Source of the DNA: Candidatus Competibacteraceae bacterium
Lineage (GTDB): Bacteria; Pseudomonadota; Gammaproteobacteria; Competibacterales; Competibacteraceae
Assembly: GCA_003989085.1 (NCBI GenBank)
Contig: RXIV01000014.1
Span: 1-54,045 of the forward strand
DNA: 54,045 nt
Reading direction: 5' to 3'
Under the pieces are notes generated by a model. It searched no databases, was not told the origin of the DNA, and saw only the letters and a program-made list of their open reading frames with translations. The position numbers and the translations under genes were made by a program. Within the stretch, counting starts at the first letter, position 1; each line of letters opens with the position of its first letter. Positions 35,965 through 44,741 of this stretch are shown piece by piece.

Positions 35965-38349
35965 TTACCTCCACCAAGCCCAGCGTGATTTCCCGCCCGC
36001 CTTCCGCTCCAGAACCTCCCTGACCCGCGCCAGCCAGGCTCTGAACCAGATCGGCGCGTCACTCGAACCGTCTTCCAGCAGCCGGATCACTTCCTTGCCT
36101 TCCTTGACCAGTTTGGCGGCGGATTTGCCCAAGGCCTCCAACTCAGTCAGCGCCTCTTGCATCGCCGCCAGCAACTCGACCGTGTCCAGCACCGACGCCT
36201 TCGCCAGCGTTTCCAGCCGTTCAAACCAGGGCGGCAACGGTTTCGGTGAAGTCGGCGCTGCCTCGTAGACCGACGCCGGTTCCCTGGGTGCGTCGCTCGT
36301 TTCACGGCGCAGAAAGGCAGGAATATCCAGACAATCCATATCACCTTCCGCTGCATCGGCTATGAAGCGGTGACTGGCCGCCATCATGCGCCGTGCGACT
36401 GTTGACATCCTCATCGACGGCGGCGGTGCGCAGGGCGCACAAGCAACTACTCCCGCCATCATCGGCGTCGCCCACTGCGACGGCAATTCCACTGGCTGCA
36501 CGATCTGTTGTACTTCGCCGCCGGGATTGACCACCTCGGAACGATCCACCGCCACAAAGGCGGTAAAGCGGCACAGCACCCCGTATTTCAACGAAAACGC
36601 GGTAATAGCGTCGCTCAGTTCGGGATTGCGATGACCCGCAGCGAATTGATGCTCCAAATCCAGCACCCGCGCCCGTGCCCAGATCGTCTGCACTGCGTTA
36701 TCCACCGTTTCGACCGGGGTCAGGGTTTGCCGGAACGCGCCGCCATCCGCAGTCCGTCCGGTCACCGTCACTTGCACCGGCGGCGAACCGGGCCACTGTC
36801 CGCCCAGCCGCAGCGGCGCACCGGGAAACAGGTCAGCAACCTCCGGGGCCATTTCTTGCAACGCCGGCTCCAGCCGCACCTCGGTCAGCACCGGCGCACC
36901 CAATCGGCGATGCACTGCGCATAACACCTCATCGAGCCGATCTTCCGACTCCACCAGCTCAAAATGCCCACCGCCATAACCGGCCAGTCGCTCGAGCAGC
37001 GACACATTCACTGCCCGGTCGATGCCAACGGCAAAGATTCGGCAACCCTGGGCAGCTTGCTCGACTTGTCGCAGCAATTGATCCTCATTGCCCACTTGAC
37101 CATCGGTGACGAACAGCACGACCCGCTCGCGGTCAGGATCTGGTGGGTTGGGGAAATAAGCGAGGGCGCGTTTCAGTGCCGGGCTAATTTCAGTGCCGCC
37201 CCGCGCCTCCACCTTGGCCAGAAATTCCACCGCCCGGAATCGGCAGCGGTCCGTCGCGACAATCAGTTGTCCGGCGCTGGGTGCAGGCTCCTCCAGACGA
37301 TCATCGAACAGAATCACCCCAAACCGGTCCCGCTCGGTCAGCGTGTCGATGATCCGCCCCGCCGCCCGCCGCGCCGCCACCATTTTCCAGCCGTTCATTG
37401 ACCCGGAACGATCCAGTACCACCATCACATCACGAGGCCGGAACGACGCAGGCAACGCGGCCGGCGGAACTACCGTCAGCAACGCTGTCGTTTCGCCATC
37501 AGCATTGCGGTAGACGCTCAAGCCGCTGCGGACTTGTTCCTCACCGACTCGGAAGCGCAGAATCACATCCCGATCCAGCCGCTCCACGCCCGGCGCCAAC
37601 TCAATGACATGCAGTCCCTCTTCGGTCTGGCTCAAACACAGTGCGTGCAGGCTGGCTCGCAGATCGCTGAGCGGCAAACCGGCGGGATCGAGTTCGAGGC
37701 GGAAGCGCAGATGCACCGGGTTCGGCTGGCCCAGTAGCAGTACTGGAGGACTAATCCGGCTGGCGTCAGGGACTGCATCCGTGTCCAGCGCCGTGCCCAA
37801 TCCGACCGCCGGACCATCCAGCGGAACGCCAGGGATGTAGCGCGGCGCAACGACCAACGGAAAGCGGAAGGTCGCTTCGCCATCGGTCACCGCCAGCGGC
37901 CCGGCCAGTTCCAGTTCCACCGTCACCGCTTCGCCGGGCGGAATGTTGCCGACCCGCATCGTGAACACTTCCGGGCGCTCTTCCTCAGCAATCGCCGCCC
38001 GGCGACCCTGCTGGATCGCCTGGTCATATTCGGTCCGAGCCGCGCCACGTTCTTTCAATACCCCGTCAATCACCCGTTCGCCAACCTGCAACCGGAACCG
38101 GGTCACGCCGGCTCGCGCCGGCAACGGGAAAATATAGGTGGCTTCCAGCGGATCGGCATGAACATTGACGAAGCCCTGCATCACCGTCAGCCGGTACAGC
38201 AGGCCGGTGATTCGCCCCGCCACCGCCAGCCGGCACAGCGGCAACCCGCCCTGCGCCGTCTCCAGACCGCCAAAACCTGCGTCCTCATCGTCATCGCGCC
38301 GGATAGGCTCCTGATCCAGCACCGAGATTTCGTCAAGCATCATCGTCAT
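35965..38349 (-). CDS. VIT-VWA domain protein
   Basis: 794 residues. A VIT (vault protein inter-alpha-trypsin) domain occupies about 35-165 (VHADPLEATYIFPLPARAGV). A von Willebrand A domain follows from 308 with metal-site motif DRSGSM (Asp313, Ser315, Ser317) and later TDGQ and GGHFELVESEDR. The C-terminal 250 residues contain a beta region and then helices ending in an Arg/Lys tail. No signal peptide is visible, so it appears cytoplasmic, unlike inter-alpha-trypsin inhibitor chains. The start is fixed by AGGAG seven bases before the ATG. VIT-VWA proteins are of unclear role in bacteria; a protein-protein scaffold is likely. It is 2.4 kb from a MoxR-type operon with no vWA partner. Confidence 0.85.
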   Translation of the reverse strand: MTMMLDEISVLDQEPIRRDDDEDAGFGGLETAQGGLPLCRLAVAGRITGLLYRLTVMQGFVNVHADPLEATYIFPLPARAGVTRFRLQVGERVIDGVLKERGAARTEYDQAIQQGRRAAIAEEERPEVFTMRVGNIPPGEAVTVELELAGPLAVTDGEATFRFPLVVAPRYIPGVPLDGPAVGLGTALDTDAVPDASRISPPVLLLGQPNPVHLRFRLELDPAGLPLSDLRASLHALCLSQTEEGLHVIELAPGVERLDRDVILRFRVGEEQVRSGLSVYRNADGETTALLTVVPPAALPASFRPRDVMVVLDRSGSMNGWKMVAARRAAGRIIDTLTERDRFGVILFDDRLEEPAPSAGQLIVATDRCRFRAVEFLAKVEARGGTEISPALKRALAYFPNPPDPDRERVVLFVTDGQVGNEDQLLRQVEQAAQGCRIFAVGIDRAVNVSLLERLAGYGGGHFELVESEDRLDEVLCAVHRRLGAPVLTEVRLEPALQEMAPEVADLFPGAPLRLGGQWPGSPPVQVTVTGRTADGGAFRQTLTPVETVDNAVQTIWARARVLDLEHQFAAGHRNPELSDAITAFSLKYGVLCRFTAFVAVDRSEVVNPGGEVQQIVQPVELPSQWATPMMAGVVACAPCAPPPSMRMSTVARRMMAASHRFIADAAEGDMDCLDIPAFLRRETSDAPREPASVYEAAPTSPKPLPPWFERLETLAKASVLDTVELLAAMQEALTELEALGKSAAKLVKEGKEVIRLLEDGSSDAPIWFRAWLARVREVLERKAGGKSRWAWWR

Positions 38350-38382
38350 CAGGATTCTCCTATTGCGGGCAGGAAACTATGT

Positions 38383-39162
38383 TCAACGCCCATCGAAGCG
38401 TGGTTTCCTCTTCTCCCGAAAAGCGTCCAATCCTTCCTGATAGTCATGGCTGTCATACACCACCCGGCGCAGACCCTGCATCCGCTCGAACAGATCCGGC
38501 GTAATGGCGTGTGCGCCGCTCAGCAGCCGCAATTCTTCCTTCATCACCGCAATGCTCAAAGGTGAATTCACTACCATGTGCGCTGCCAGATCGTAGACAA
38601 AGGCTTCGATCTCCTCGGCAGGTTTGATGTAGTTAATGATGCCCAGGTTCAGCGCTTGCGCGGTTGGAATAGGTTGCGCCGTGAACAGCATTTCTTTCAG
38701 CACCGGCAACGGGATCATGTTCATCAGCGTCAGCACTCCGCCCAGGTTATAGGGGACACCCAGCTTGGCCGGAGTAATGGCAAAAGTCGCTTCGGGCGTG
38801 GCAACCAGCACATCGCAAGCAATCGCGACTTCACAGGCACCGCCCCATACGCCGCCCTCGATCAGAGCGATGACCGGCGCGGGAAATTCCTGAATGGCGC
38901 GCACCAGCACCCGTAGCGAATCGCTCCAACCCAGCGGATCGCGGCCCCGGTCGGGCAGTTCGCTGACATCATGACCGGCGGACCAGACCTTGACCCCTAC
39001 CGGCGCTCGCAACACGGCGGCACGGATGTTGTCTTCCCGAAAACGGTCCAGCGCTAGCGTGATTTCCTCAATCAGCGCGTCGCTGAGCGCGTTGCGCTTT
39101 TGCACGTGGTTCATCACGATAGTTCCAATGGCGTCCCTGGTTTCGGTGAGGATCAAAGGCAT
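38383..39162 (-). CDS. scpB: Methylmalonyl-CoA decarboxylase (enoyl-CoA hydratase family)
   Basis: 259 residues, crotonase fold. Strong resemblance to E. coli ScpB (methylmalonyl-CoA to propionyl-CoA): FSAGHD-type SAGHDVSELPDRGRDPL, VEGxVWGGA-type IEGGVWGGACEVAIACDVL, LGVPYNLGGVLTLMN, and C-terminal RRVVYDSHDYQEGLDAFREK. The oxyanion residues lie in SAGHD and GGVWGGA. It probably acts in propionyl-CoA or methylmalonyl-CoA turnover. sbm and argK-like partners are not in the window. The gene lies 33 bases upstream of the VIT-VWA start, so the two may be co-transcribed, although a functional link is not evident. Confidence 0.85.
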   Translation of the reverse strand: MPLILTETRDAIGTIVMNHVQKRNALSDALIEEITLALDRFREDNIRAAVLRAPVGVKVWSAGHDVSELPDRGRDPLGWSDSLRVLVRAIQEFPAPVIALIEGGVWGGACEVAIACDVLVATPEATFAITPAKLGVPYNLGGVLTLMNMIPLPVLKEMLFTAQPIPTAQALNLGIINYIKPAEEIEAFVYDLAAHMVVNSPLSIAVMKEELRLLSGAHAITPDLFERMQGLRRVVYDSHDYQEGLDAFREKRKPRFDGR

Positions 39163-39406
39163 GGCGTTCTCCTTAGGTTATCGGTAGCAGCAAAGGACGC
39201 TGCGCGGGCAGAGCGGAGACGCCCGAGATTAGAACCACCTGAGCCAGGATGGATCGTCTGGGCGGATTCGGTTTGGCTACGGGATCAGTCCCCACTGGAG
39301 AATCAGTGTAGCCGTTCAACTGATGGGACGCGGTTGGGCGGCGACCGGTTAGAATTCAGCATCCGCCGATTGAACATACCTATGGCCGAGAATGGAGAAA
39401 ACCATC

Positions 39407-39607
39407 ATGAGCGGCTGGGGTTGTCCGCATGAATTGAATGGGACGCGCCAGCACGTCAAAGGCCGGACCTGCGATCCGGGGATGAAGGGCTGCGTGCTGG
39501 CCGGGCGATTCCCCTTCAGCGACGAGACCAAGAACCGCCTAGCGCGCCCGGCGCGAGCCAACAATGGCGGACGGGTGAATCCGGGCCGCCGGGCTGGCAA
39601 GGACTAA
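39407..39607 (+). CDS. Small Cys-containing protein, 66 residues
   Basis: The ATG at 39407 has GGAG nine bases upstream; an ATG at 39392 is in frame but lies over that site. The product MSGWGCPHELNGTRQHVKGR continues with CDPGMKGCVLAGRF, giving three cysteines plus two His that could bind one metal. The C-terminal half is basic. It stands alone between the scpB and ppk2 genes, both on the other strand. I recognise no family. Confidence 0.55.
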   Translation: MSGWGCPHELNGTRQHVKGRTCDPGMKGCVLAGRFPFSDETKNRLARPARANNGGRVNPGRRAGKD

Positions 39608-39685
39608 CCACCATACTGGAGTTCACGACCAAGGCGTGATAAACAGATCCCATCCGCTATCCCCCCAGAATGACTGACAGCCTGT

Positions 39686-40633
39686 TTATTCCGGCTTTTT
39701 AAGAGTTTCCTCTTCAAGAAGCTTGCGAATCTCCTGCAATTCCTGACGACGCTGCTCACTCACTGCCGGATAACGCAGATTTAATTTCTTTAAAGTGTGG
39801 ACAATAATTTCTGACACAGCGAGACGGGTAAACCACTTGTTATCCGCCGGGATAATAAACCACGGTGCCCATTCGCTGCTGGTCTGGTTAAAACAGTCCT
39901 CATAAACCTTTTGATAATCGTCCCAGAATCCGCGCTCTTTGACATCGGCTGTCGAGAATTTCCAATTTTTTTCCGGTCTGTCAATGCGTTCCAAAAACCG
40001 CTTCTTCTGCTCATCCCTGGATAAATTCAGGAAAAATTTCAGCACAATAACCCCATTTTCAACCAGATATTTTTCAAATGCATTAATCTGCTCATAGCGA
40101 CGCTTCCAGATATTTTCACGGGCTGGCAACGGGATTTTCTGCTGATCGAGCAATTCGGGATGGACCCGAACCACCAGAGTTTCCTCGTAATAGGAACGAT
40201 TAAAAATACCGATACGACCCCGCTCCGGCAGACATTTCATGCTCCGCCACAGATAATCATGATCTAGTTCTTCCGCCGATGGGGTTTTGAAACTATAGAC
40301 TTGGCAGCCCTGCGGATTAATACCCGACATCACATGCTTGATCGCGCCATCCTTCCCGGCGGCGTCCATCGCCTGAAAAAGGATCAACAGCGCATAATTA
40401 TCTTGGGCGTATAGAATATCCTGATACTCAGCCAACTCGGCGATATTGGCTTCCAGTTTTTTGCCGGCGGCCTTTTTATTTTTGAAACCGGCGGTGAACC
40501 CCGGATCATAATCATCCAGCAAAGAAATTTTCTTTCCGGGCGGGGCCATAATATGCTTTAACCGTAATTCCAATTCGGTGTCTTCACTCATCGAAACCGT
40601 CACTTTCTGGTCTGGATCGGGGAACTGAGGCAT
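39686..40633 (-). CDS. ppk2: Polyphosphate kinase 2 family protein
   Basis: 315 residues, single PPK2 domain. It should transfer phosphate between polyphosphate and nucleoside di- or monophosphates in the cytoplasm. Walker A is MDAAGKDG (89-96) and Walker B region is IFNRSYYEE (143-151); the lid has ERIDRPEKNWKFS. The close match of these motifs and C-terminus (SSEWAPWFIIPADNKWFTRL) to Meiothermus-type proteins suggests the class that uses polyphosphate to raise AMP and ADP toward ATP. The class assignment is inference. It probably forms its own unit. It suggests polyphosphate use but does not by itself show polyphosphate accumulation. Confidence 0.9.
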   Translation of the reverse strand: MPQFPDPDQKVTVSMSEDTELELRLKHIMAPPGKKISLLDDYDPGFTAGFKNKKAAGKKLEANIAELAEYQDILYAQDNYALLILFQAMDAAGKDGAIKHVMSGINPQGCQVYSFKTPSAEELDHDYLWRSMKCLPERGRIGIFNRSYYEETLVVRVHPELLDQQKIPLPARENIWKRRYEQINAFEKYLVENGVIVLKFFLNLSRDEQKKRFLERIDRPEKNWKFSTADVKERGFWDDYQKVYEDCFNQTSSEWAPWFIIPADNKWFTRLAVSEIIVHTLKKLNLRYPAVSEQRRQELQEIRKLLEEETLKKPE

Positions 40634-40797
40634 GGAATAACTCCTGGAATGGAAAAACCCAACGCGGGCTGGGTACGGCGAAGCACTAATGGCGAATCCC
40701 AGCGTATTCTAAAGTCTAGTTGAAGCCCAGGCCTTCGCCGCCCAACCCGCTTACACAACCATTTGACCTTTAACCTCCAAGCCTTAACCTTGATTTT

Positions 40798-42129
40798 ATG
40801 AACCTCAATACTGATCAGATCGTCGCCCTCGCACCCGATGCGGCATCCATCAAAGCTGGACGCGGGCTGGTCAAGCCGTCGAAATGGCCAACCCTGGGCC
40901 AATCGGAGGACATGTTATGGGGCGAATGCCAGGGCAGCGGCAGCACGCCTTATCAGGTGTCGGTGGATTTGAAGGCGCTGGTGTGCAAATGCACTTGCCC
41001 CAGTCGCAAGTTTCCCTGCAAGCATGGCTTGGGGCTGCTGCTGCTGGCGGCTGAAAACCCCGCCACGGTCAAAACGGGTGAGCCGCCACTGTGGGCAGCG
41101 CACTGGCTGGCGACGCGGCGTGAGAAAGCGGAAAAAAAAGCGGCGGCGATCACCGAGAAGAAATCGGTGCCTGTCGATGCCGAAACCGTAGCCCAGCGAA
41201 ACGCAAAACGATTGAAGCAGATGCGTGAAGGCGGCGTGGAACTGGCGCTGTGGCTGGTGGATCAGGTGCGTCATGGTTTGGCGAACTGGCCCCAGCAATC
41301 GCCCGCCTATTTCGCCAGCGTTGCGGCGCGAATGGTGGACGCCAAAGCGCCGGGTCTCGCCAATGAAATTCTCCGCCTTGGCGAGATGATCCCTTCCGGC
41401 ACCGGCTGGTTGCAACGGGTTCTCGGCCAGCTAGGCCGGCTACATCTGTTGACCGAGGGCTTGAGCCGGTTCGAGACCCTGCCTGCACCGGTGCAAGCTG
41501 ATCTCCGTACCTGGCTGGGCTGGCCGCTAAAGGAAGAGGAACTGCTGCCAGACGCACCGCGCCGCACTGATGATTGGGCCATCGTAGGACAAGTTTTTAC
41601 CGAACGCGACCGACTCTGGGAGCGCCGTACCTGGTTAATAGGCCAGCAATACGCCCAACCGGTCATGCTCCTTGATTTCATGCACGGCCAGCGCAATTTC
41701 CCGGTTCCGCTGGCCGTCGGGACCCAGGTCAAAACCACGCTCGCCTTCTATCCAGGCGCTTGGCCCCTGCGAGCATTGCTGACTGAGCCGCCGCAACAAA
41801 CCTGCCCACTGCATGGACCGTTCCCTGCCCACTCTGATTTTGACGCGGTGCTGGCCGATCGGGCCAAAGCACTGGCGGCAAATCCATGGTTGCTGACCTA
41901 TCCTTTCGCGAGTGAGGGGGTGATTCCGGTGCGCCGGGGCAACGACTGGCGATTGCGCGATGTTCAAGGCGTGGAATTATCATTGAAAATAGTGGATCAG
42001 CAGGCTTGGCAATTGCTCGCAATCTCCGGCGGCCAGCCGATCCGCATCTTCGGCGAATGGAGCGGCAACGATCTCCGGGTCTTGAGCGCCTGGACTGACA
42101 GCTTCCACAGCTTTGCAACGACGCCATGA
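40798..42129 (+). CDS. SWIM zinc-finger protein
   Basis: 443 residues. The SWIM motif is CxCx(n)CxH: Cys65, Cys67, Cys74, His76 in CKCTCPSRKFPCKH, a zinc-binding module that contacts nucleic acid or protein. The remainder is helical and unlike known enzymes. No signal or membrane segment. It is first in a plus-strand operon: its stop overlaps the DUF5691-like start (ATGA), and the MoxR-type ATPase follows. In other bacteria these genes are often joined by further ones including a vWA protein; the reaction they perform is not established. A role in NTP-driven remodelling or defence-like regulation is inference. Confidence 0.82.
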   Translation: MNLNTDQIVALAPDAASIKAGRGLVKPSKWPTLGQSEDMLWGECQGSGSTPYQVSVDLKALVCKCTCPSRKFPCKHGLGLLLLAAENPATVKTGEPPLWAAHWLATRREKAEKKAAAITEKKSVPVDAETVAQRNAKRLKQMREGGVELALWLVDQVRHGLANWPQQSPAYFASVAARMVDAKAPGLANEILRLGEMIPSGTGWLQRVLGQLGRLHLLTEGLSRFETLPAPVQADLRTWLGWPLKEEELLPDAPRRTDDWAIVGQVFTERDRLWERRTWLIGQQYAQPVMLLDFMHGQRNFPVPLAVGTQVKTTLAFYPGAWPLRALLTEPPQQTCPLHGPFPAHSDFDAVLADRAKALAANPWLLTYPFASEGVIPVRRGNDWRLRDVQGVELSLKIVDQQAWQLLAISGGQPIRIFGEWSGNDLRVLSAWTDSFHSFATTP

Positions 42130-43646
42130 CGATTTGGAACGGGCTGACTTCCGCCGCACTGCTCGGCTCCGGGCGCGGTCTTCCCCCCATCCACCTACCG
42201 GGTCGGCTGAATGCGTTGCTAGCCGAGACCGAAGCCGAAAACCGACTGTTGCGGGCGGCGGGCATTCTGGCGGTCGCTGACCTGGCGGCATGGACGGTCA
42301 GCCCGGCCACCGATCCGACGCCGGCCCCCGCCCTGCCTGAAACCGCCGCGCCGGTAACAGAACCGAAATTGACCAGCGTGCTGGCCCAAATGATTGAGAA
42401 TAATCAGACCCTGTTGCTGGCCGAAAGCTGTCGGTTGCTGGCCGCAACTGGGCGCTGTCTGCCGCCTCGATGGCTACCGCCAGCGCTGGAGCTGGGCCGC
42501 AAATCAGTAGCCTTGCGGGAACCGTTGCGACAGGCATTGGGGCAGCGGGGCGTATGGCTGGCCGCCCAGAATCCCGACTGGAAATTCGCCACGTTGGCCG
42601 GGACCGACCCGGACGAGCAACGGTTATGGGATGAAGGCGACGCCGAGCAGCGAGCGGCCTTTCTGCGCCGGCTGCGGGCCACCGATCCTGTCGAGGCGCG
42701 GCAACGGCTGGAATTAGCATTTCCTGGCGAAATCGCCCGTGCGCGCGCCATCCTACTGCCAACCTTGGGTGAACATCTGACCTTGGAAGACGAGCCATTT
42801 CTCGCCGCCGTCCTCGCCAATGACCGCAGCAAGGAAGTTCGCCAATGCGCCGCCGCTCTGTTATCCCGGTTGCCAGCCAGCGCATTGGCCCAACGTATGA
42901 TGGCCCGGCTGGATTCCTGCGTTCGCCGTGAGCGCAAGCTGTTGCGCACCGTGACCCTCATCGAGCCGCCCGCCGCTTTCGCACCGGACTGGAAGGATGA
43001 CGCCCTCGAAGAACAGCCCCCCGCCGGCCTGAAGCTCGGCGAACGGGCCTGGTGGCTGCGCCAGATAGTGAGTTATACGCCGCTGCGCTGGTGGGAGGAC
43101 AAACTGGCGCTCGACCCGTCCGGGGTTCTGGCCGTTGCTGGCAAAAGCGAGTGGAAGGCGGCGCTACTGGCTGGATTTCGCACCGCTCTCAATCATCAGC
43201 CCGGTCATCCTGCCTGGACGCTAGCCGTGTTGGAACACGGTGGTTTTTCCCACCAAGATGCGGCGTCACTGGCGCTGACCCTGCCTCCGGCGGAGGCCGA
43301 CGCAGCGCTGCAACGGATTCTGGCTGCAACTGATAAGGCCAGCCTCGCCGTGCAGGTCATTGAGAGCGCCGATTTCATCTGGAGCGCGGCGCTGTGGCAA
43401 ATAGCGCTCAAGAAACTACCGGGCTGGCTGGCGCAGTCCGACTGGCGATTCCAGCAATCCTTGCCGCTGCTTGCCCATCGCGTTCCGCCAACGGCGCTGG
43501 CAGTCGATCTCAGCGGGCCGGAACTACTCTGCTTCGCTGACGCTTTTACCGCGTTCTCGGCCATTCTAAAACAACGGCGAAGCTTGTATCGCTGTCTCGA
43601 TCTTTTCCCTGCCGCCTCCGTTCCTTCCGCTCTAACGCCAGGATAG
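42126..43646 (+). CDS. DUF5691-like helical protein
   Basis: 506 residues. The N-terminal MTIWNGLTSAALLGSGRGLP is the opening typical of the DUF5691 group, which travels with SWIM zinc-finger and AAA genes. The middle (about 170-270) reads like HEAT-type helical repeats (TDPVEARQRLELAFPGEIAR, VLANDRSKEVRQCAAALLSR), suggesting a solenoid. No catalytic motif. It overlaps the SWIM gene by 4 bases and precedes the AAA gene by 12. The family name is from memory of family layout; a profile search is needed to confirm it. Confidence 0.72.
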   Translation: MTIWNGLTSAALLGSGRGLPPIHLPGRLNALLAETEAENRLLRAAGILAVADLAAWTVSPATDPTPAPALPETAAPVTEPKLTSVLAQMIENNQTLLLAESCRLLAATGRCLPPRWLPPALELGRKSVALREPLRQALGQRGVWLAAQNPDWKFATLAGTDPDEQRLWDEGDAEQRAAFLRRLRATDPVEARQRLELAFPGEIARARAILLPTLGEHLTLEDEPFLAAVLANDRSKEVRQCAAALLSRLPASALAQRMMARLDSCVRRERKLLRTVTLIEPPAAFAPDWKDDALEEQPPAGLKLGERAWWLRQIVSYTPLRWWEDKLALDPSGVLAVAGKSEWKAALLAGFRTALNHQPGHPAWTLAVLEHGGFSHQDAASLALTLPPAEADAALQRILAATDKASLAVQVIESADFIWSAALWQIALKKLPGWLAQSDWRFQQSLPLLAHRVPPTALAVDLSGPELLCFADAFTAFSAILKQRRSLYRCLDLFPAASVPSALTPG

Positions 43647-43658
43647 ATAAAGAAACTT

Positions 43659-44738
43659 ATGAGCCAGGTTCTCCGCCAACACGCCGAAACCCAGTTCGCC
43701 CACGAACTGGAAGAGCTCCAGAAAAGCGATACCCGCCAGCGTCCGCAAAACTGGGTGCTGAGTCCGTGGGCCGTAACCGATTATTTGTTAGGCGTGCGGC
43801 TGGATAACGGTTTCGAGGTCACGCCGAAATACATCGGCAACCGCCGGCTGGTGGAAATCGCTGTCGCCACATTGGCTACAGACCGGGCGCTGCTGCTGTA
43901 TGGCGTGCCCGGCACTGCTAAATCGTGGGTCAGCGAACATCTCGCCGCAGCGGTATCGGGCGATTCGACCCTGCTGATTCAAGGCACCGCCGGCAGTAGC
44001 GAAGAACAACTTCGCTATGGCTGGAACTACGCGATGCTGCTGGCCAAGGGGCCATCGCATACTGCTCTAACCCCCAGTCCATTGATGCGGGCGATGGAAC
44101 TAGGCAAGACCGCCCGCGTCGAGGAACTGACCCGGATTCCGAGTGAGGTGCAGGACACCCTGATCACCATTCTGTCGGAAAAGACCCTGCCAATCCCGGA
44201 ATTGAATAGCGAAGTGCAAGCCACCCGGGGCTTTAACGTCATCGCCACCGCCAACAACCGCGACAAGGGTGTGAACGAACTATCCAGCGCCTTGAAACGG
44301 CGCTTCAACACCGTGATTCTGCCGCTACCCGCCAGCGAGGATGAAGAAATCGCCATTGTGCAAAAGCGGGTGGCGGAACTGGGCCGGGCGCTGGAACTGC
44401 CCGCCGAGCCGCCGGCGCTCAAGGAAGTACGGCGGGTGGTGCAGATTTTCCGTGAGTTGCGCAACGGCCTGACCAGCGACGGCAAGACCAAACTCAAGTC
44501 GCCAACCAGCACCCTCAGCACCGCCGAAGCGATTTCGGTGATCAATAGCGGTATGGCGCTGGCGGGGCATTTCGGCGATGGCGAACTCAAGGCCGACGAC
44601 TTCGCCGGCAGTCTGCTGGGCGCGGTGGTGAAAGATCCAGTGCAAGACGCGATGGTCTGGCGGGAGTACCTGGAAACGGTAGTGAAAGAGCGCGACGACT
44701 GGCGGGATTTGTACCGAGCCTGCCGCGAGCTGGACTGA
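43659..44738 (+). CDS. MoxR-type AAA+ ATPase
   Basis: 359 residues, cytoplasmic. Walker A GVPGTAKS (82-89), sensor-1 ATANNRD (196-202) and arginine finger SALKRRF (209-215) are all present. The Walker B position reads ARVEELTRIPSEVQDTL: Glu155-Glu156 replaces the usual Asp-Glu, a variant that would be expected to affect magnesium coordination, although this subgroup may carry it normally. MoxR ATPases usually work with a vWA protein to insert metals or remodel complexes; the partners beside it are the SWIM and DUF5691-like proteins. It is the last gene of the operon and converges on tsaD with a 3-base gap. Confidence 0.85.
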   Translation: MSQVLRQHAETQFAHELEELQKSDTRQRPQNWVLSPWAVTDYLLGVRLDNGFEVTPKYIGNRRLVEIAVATLATDRALLLYGVPGTAKSWVSEHLAAAVSGDSTLLIQGTAGSSEEQLRYGWNYAMLLAKGPSHTALTPSPLMRAMELGKTARVEELTRIPSEVQDTLITILSEKTLPIPELNSEVQATRGFNVIATANNRDKGVNELSSALKRRFNTVILPLPASEDEEIAIVQKRVAELGRALELPAEPPALKEVRRVVQIFRELRNGLTSDGKTKLKSPTSTLSTAEAISVINSGMALAGHFGDGELKADDFAGSLLGAVVKDPVQDAMVWREYLETVVKERDDWRDLYRACRELD

Positions 44739-44741
44739 AGA

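Noticed and set aside
43659..44738. NorQ/CbbQ or other named MoxR subtype
   Set aside because: No cofactor or partner gene nearby supports a specific subtype, so only the general class is given.
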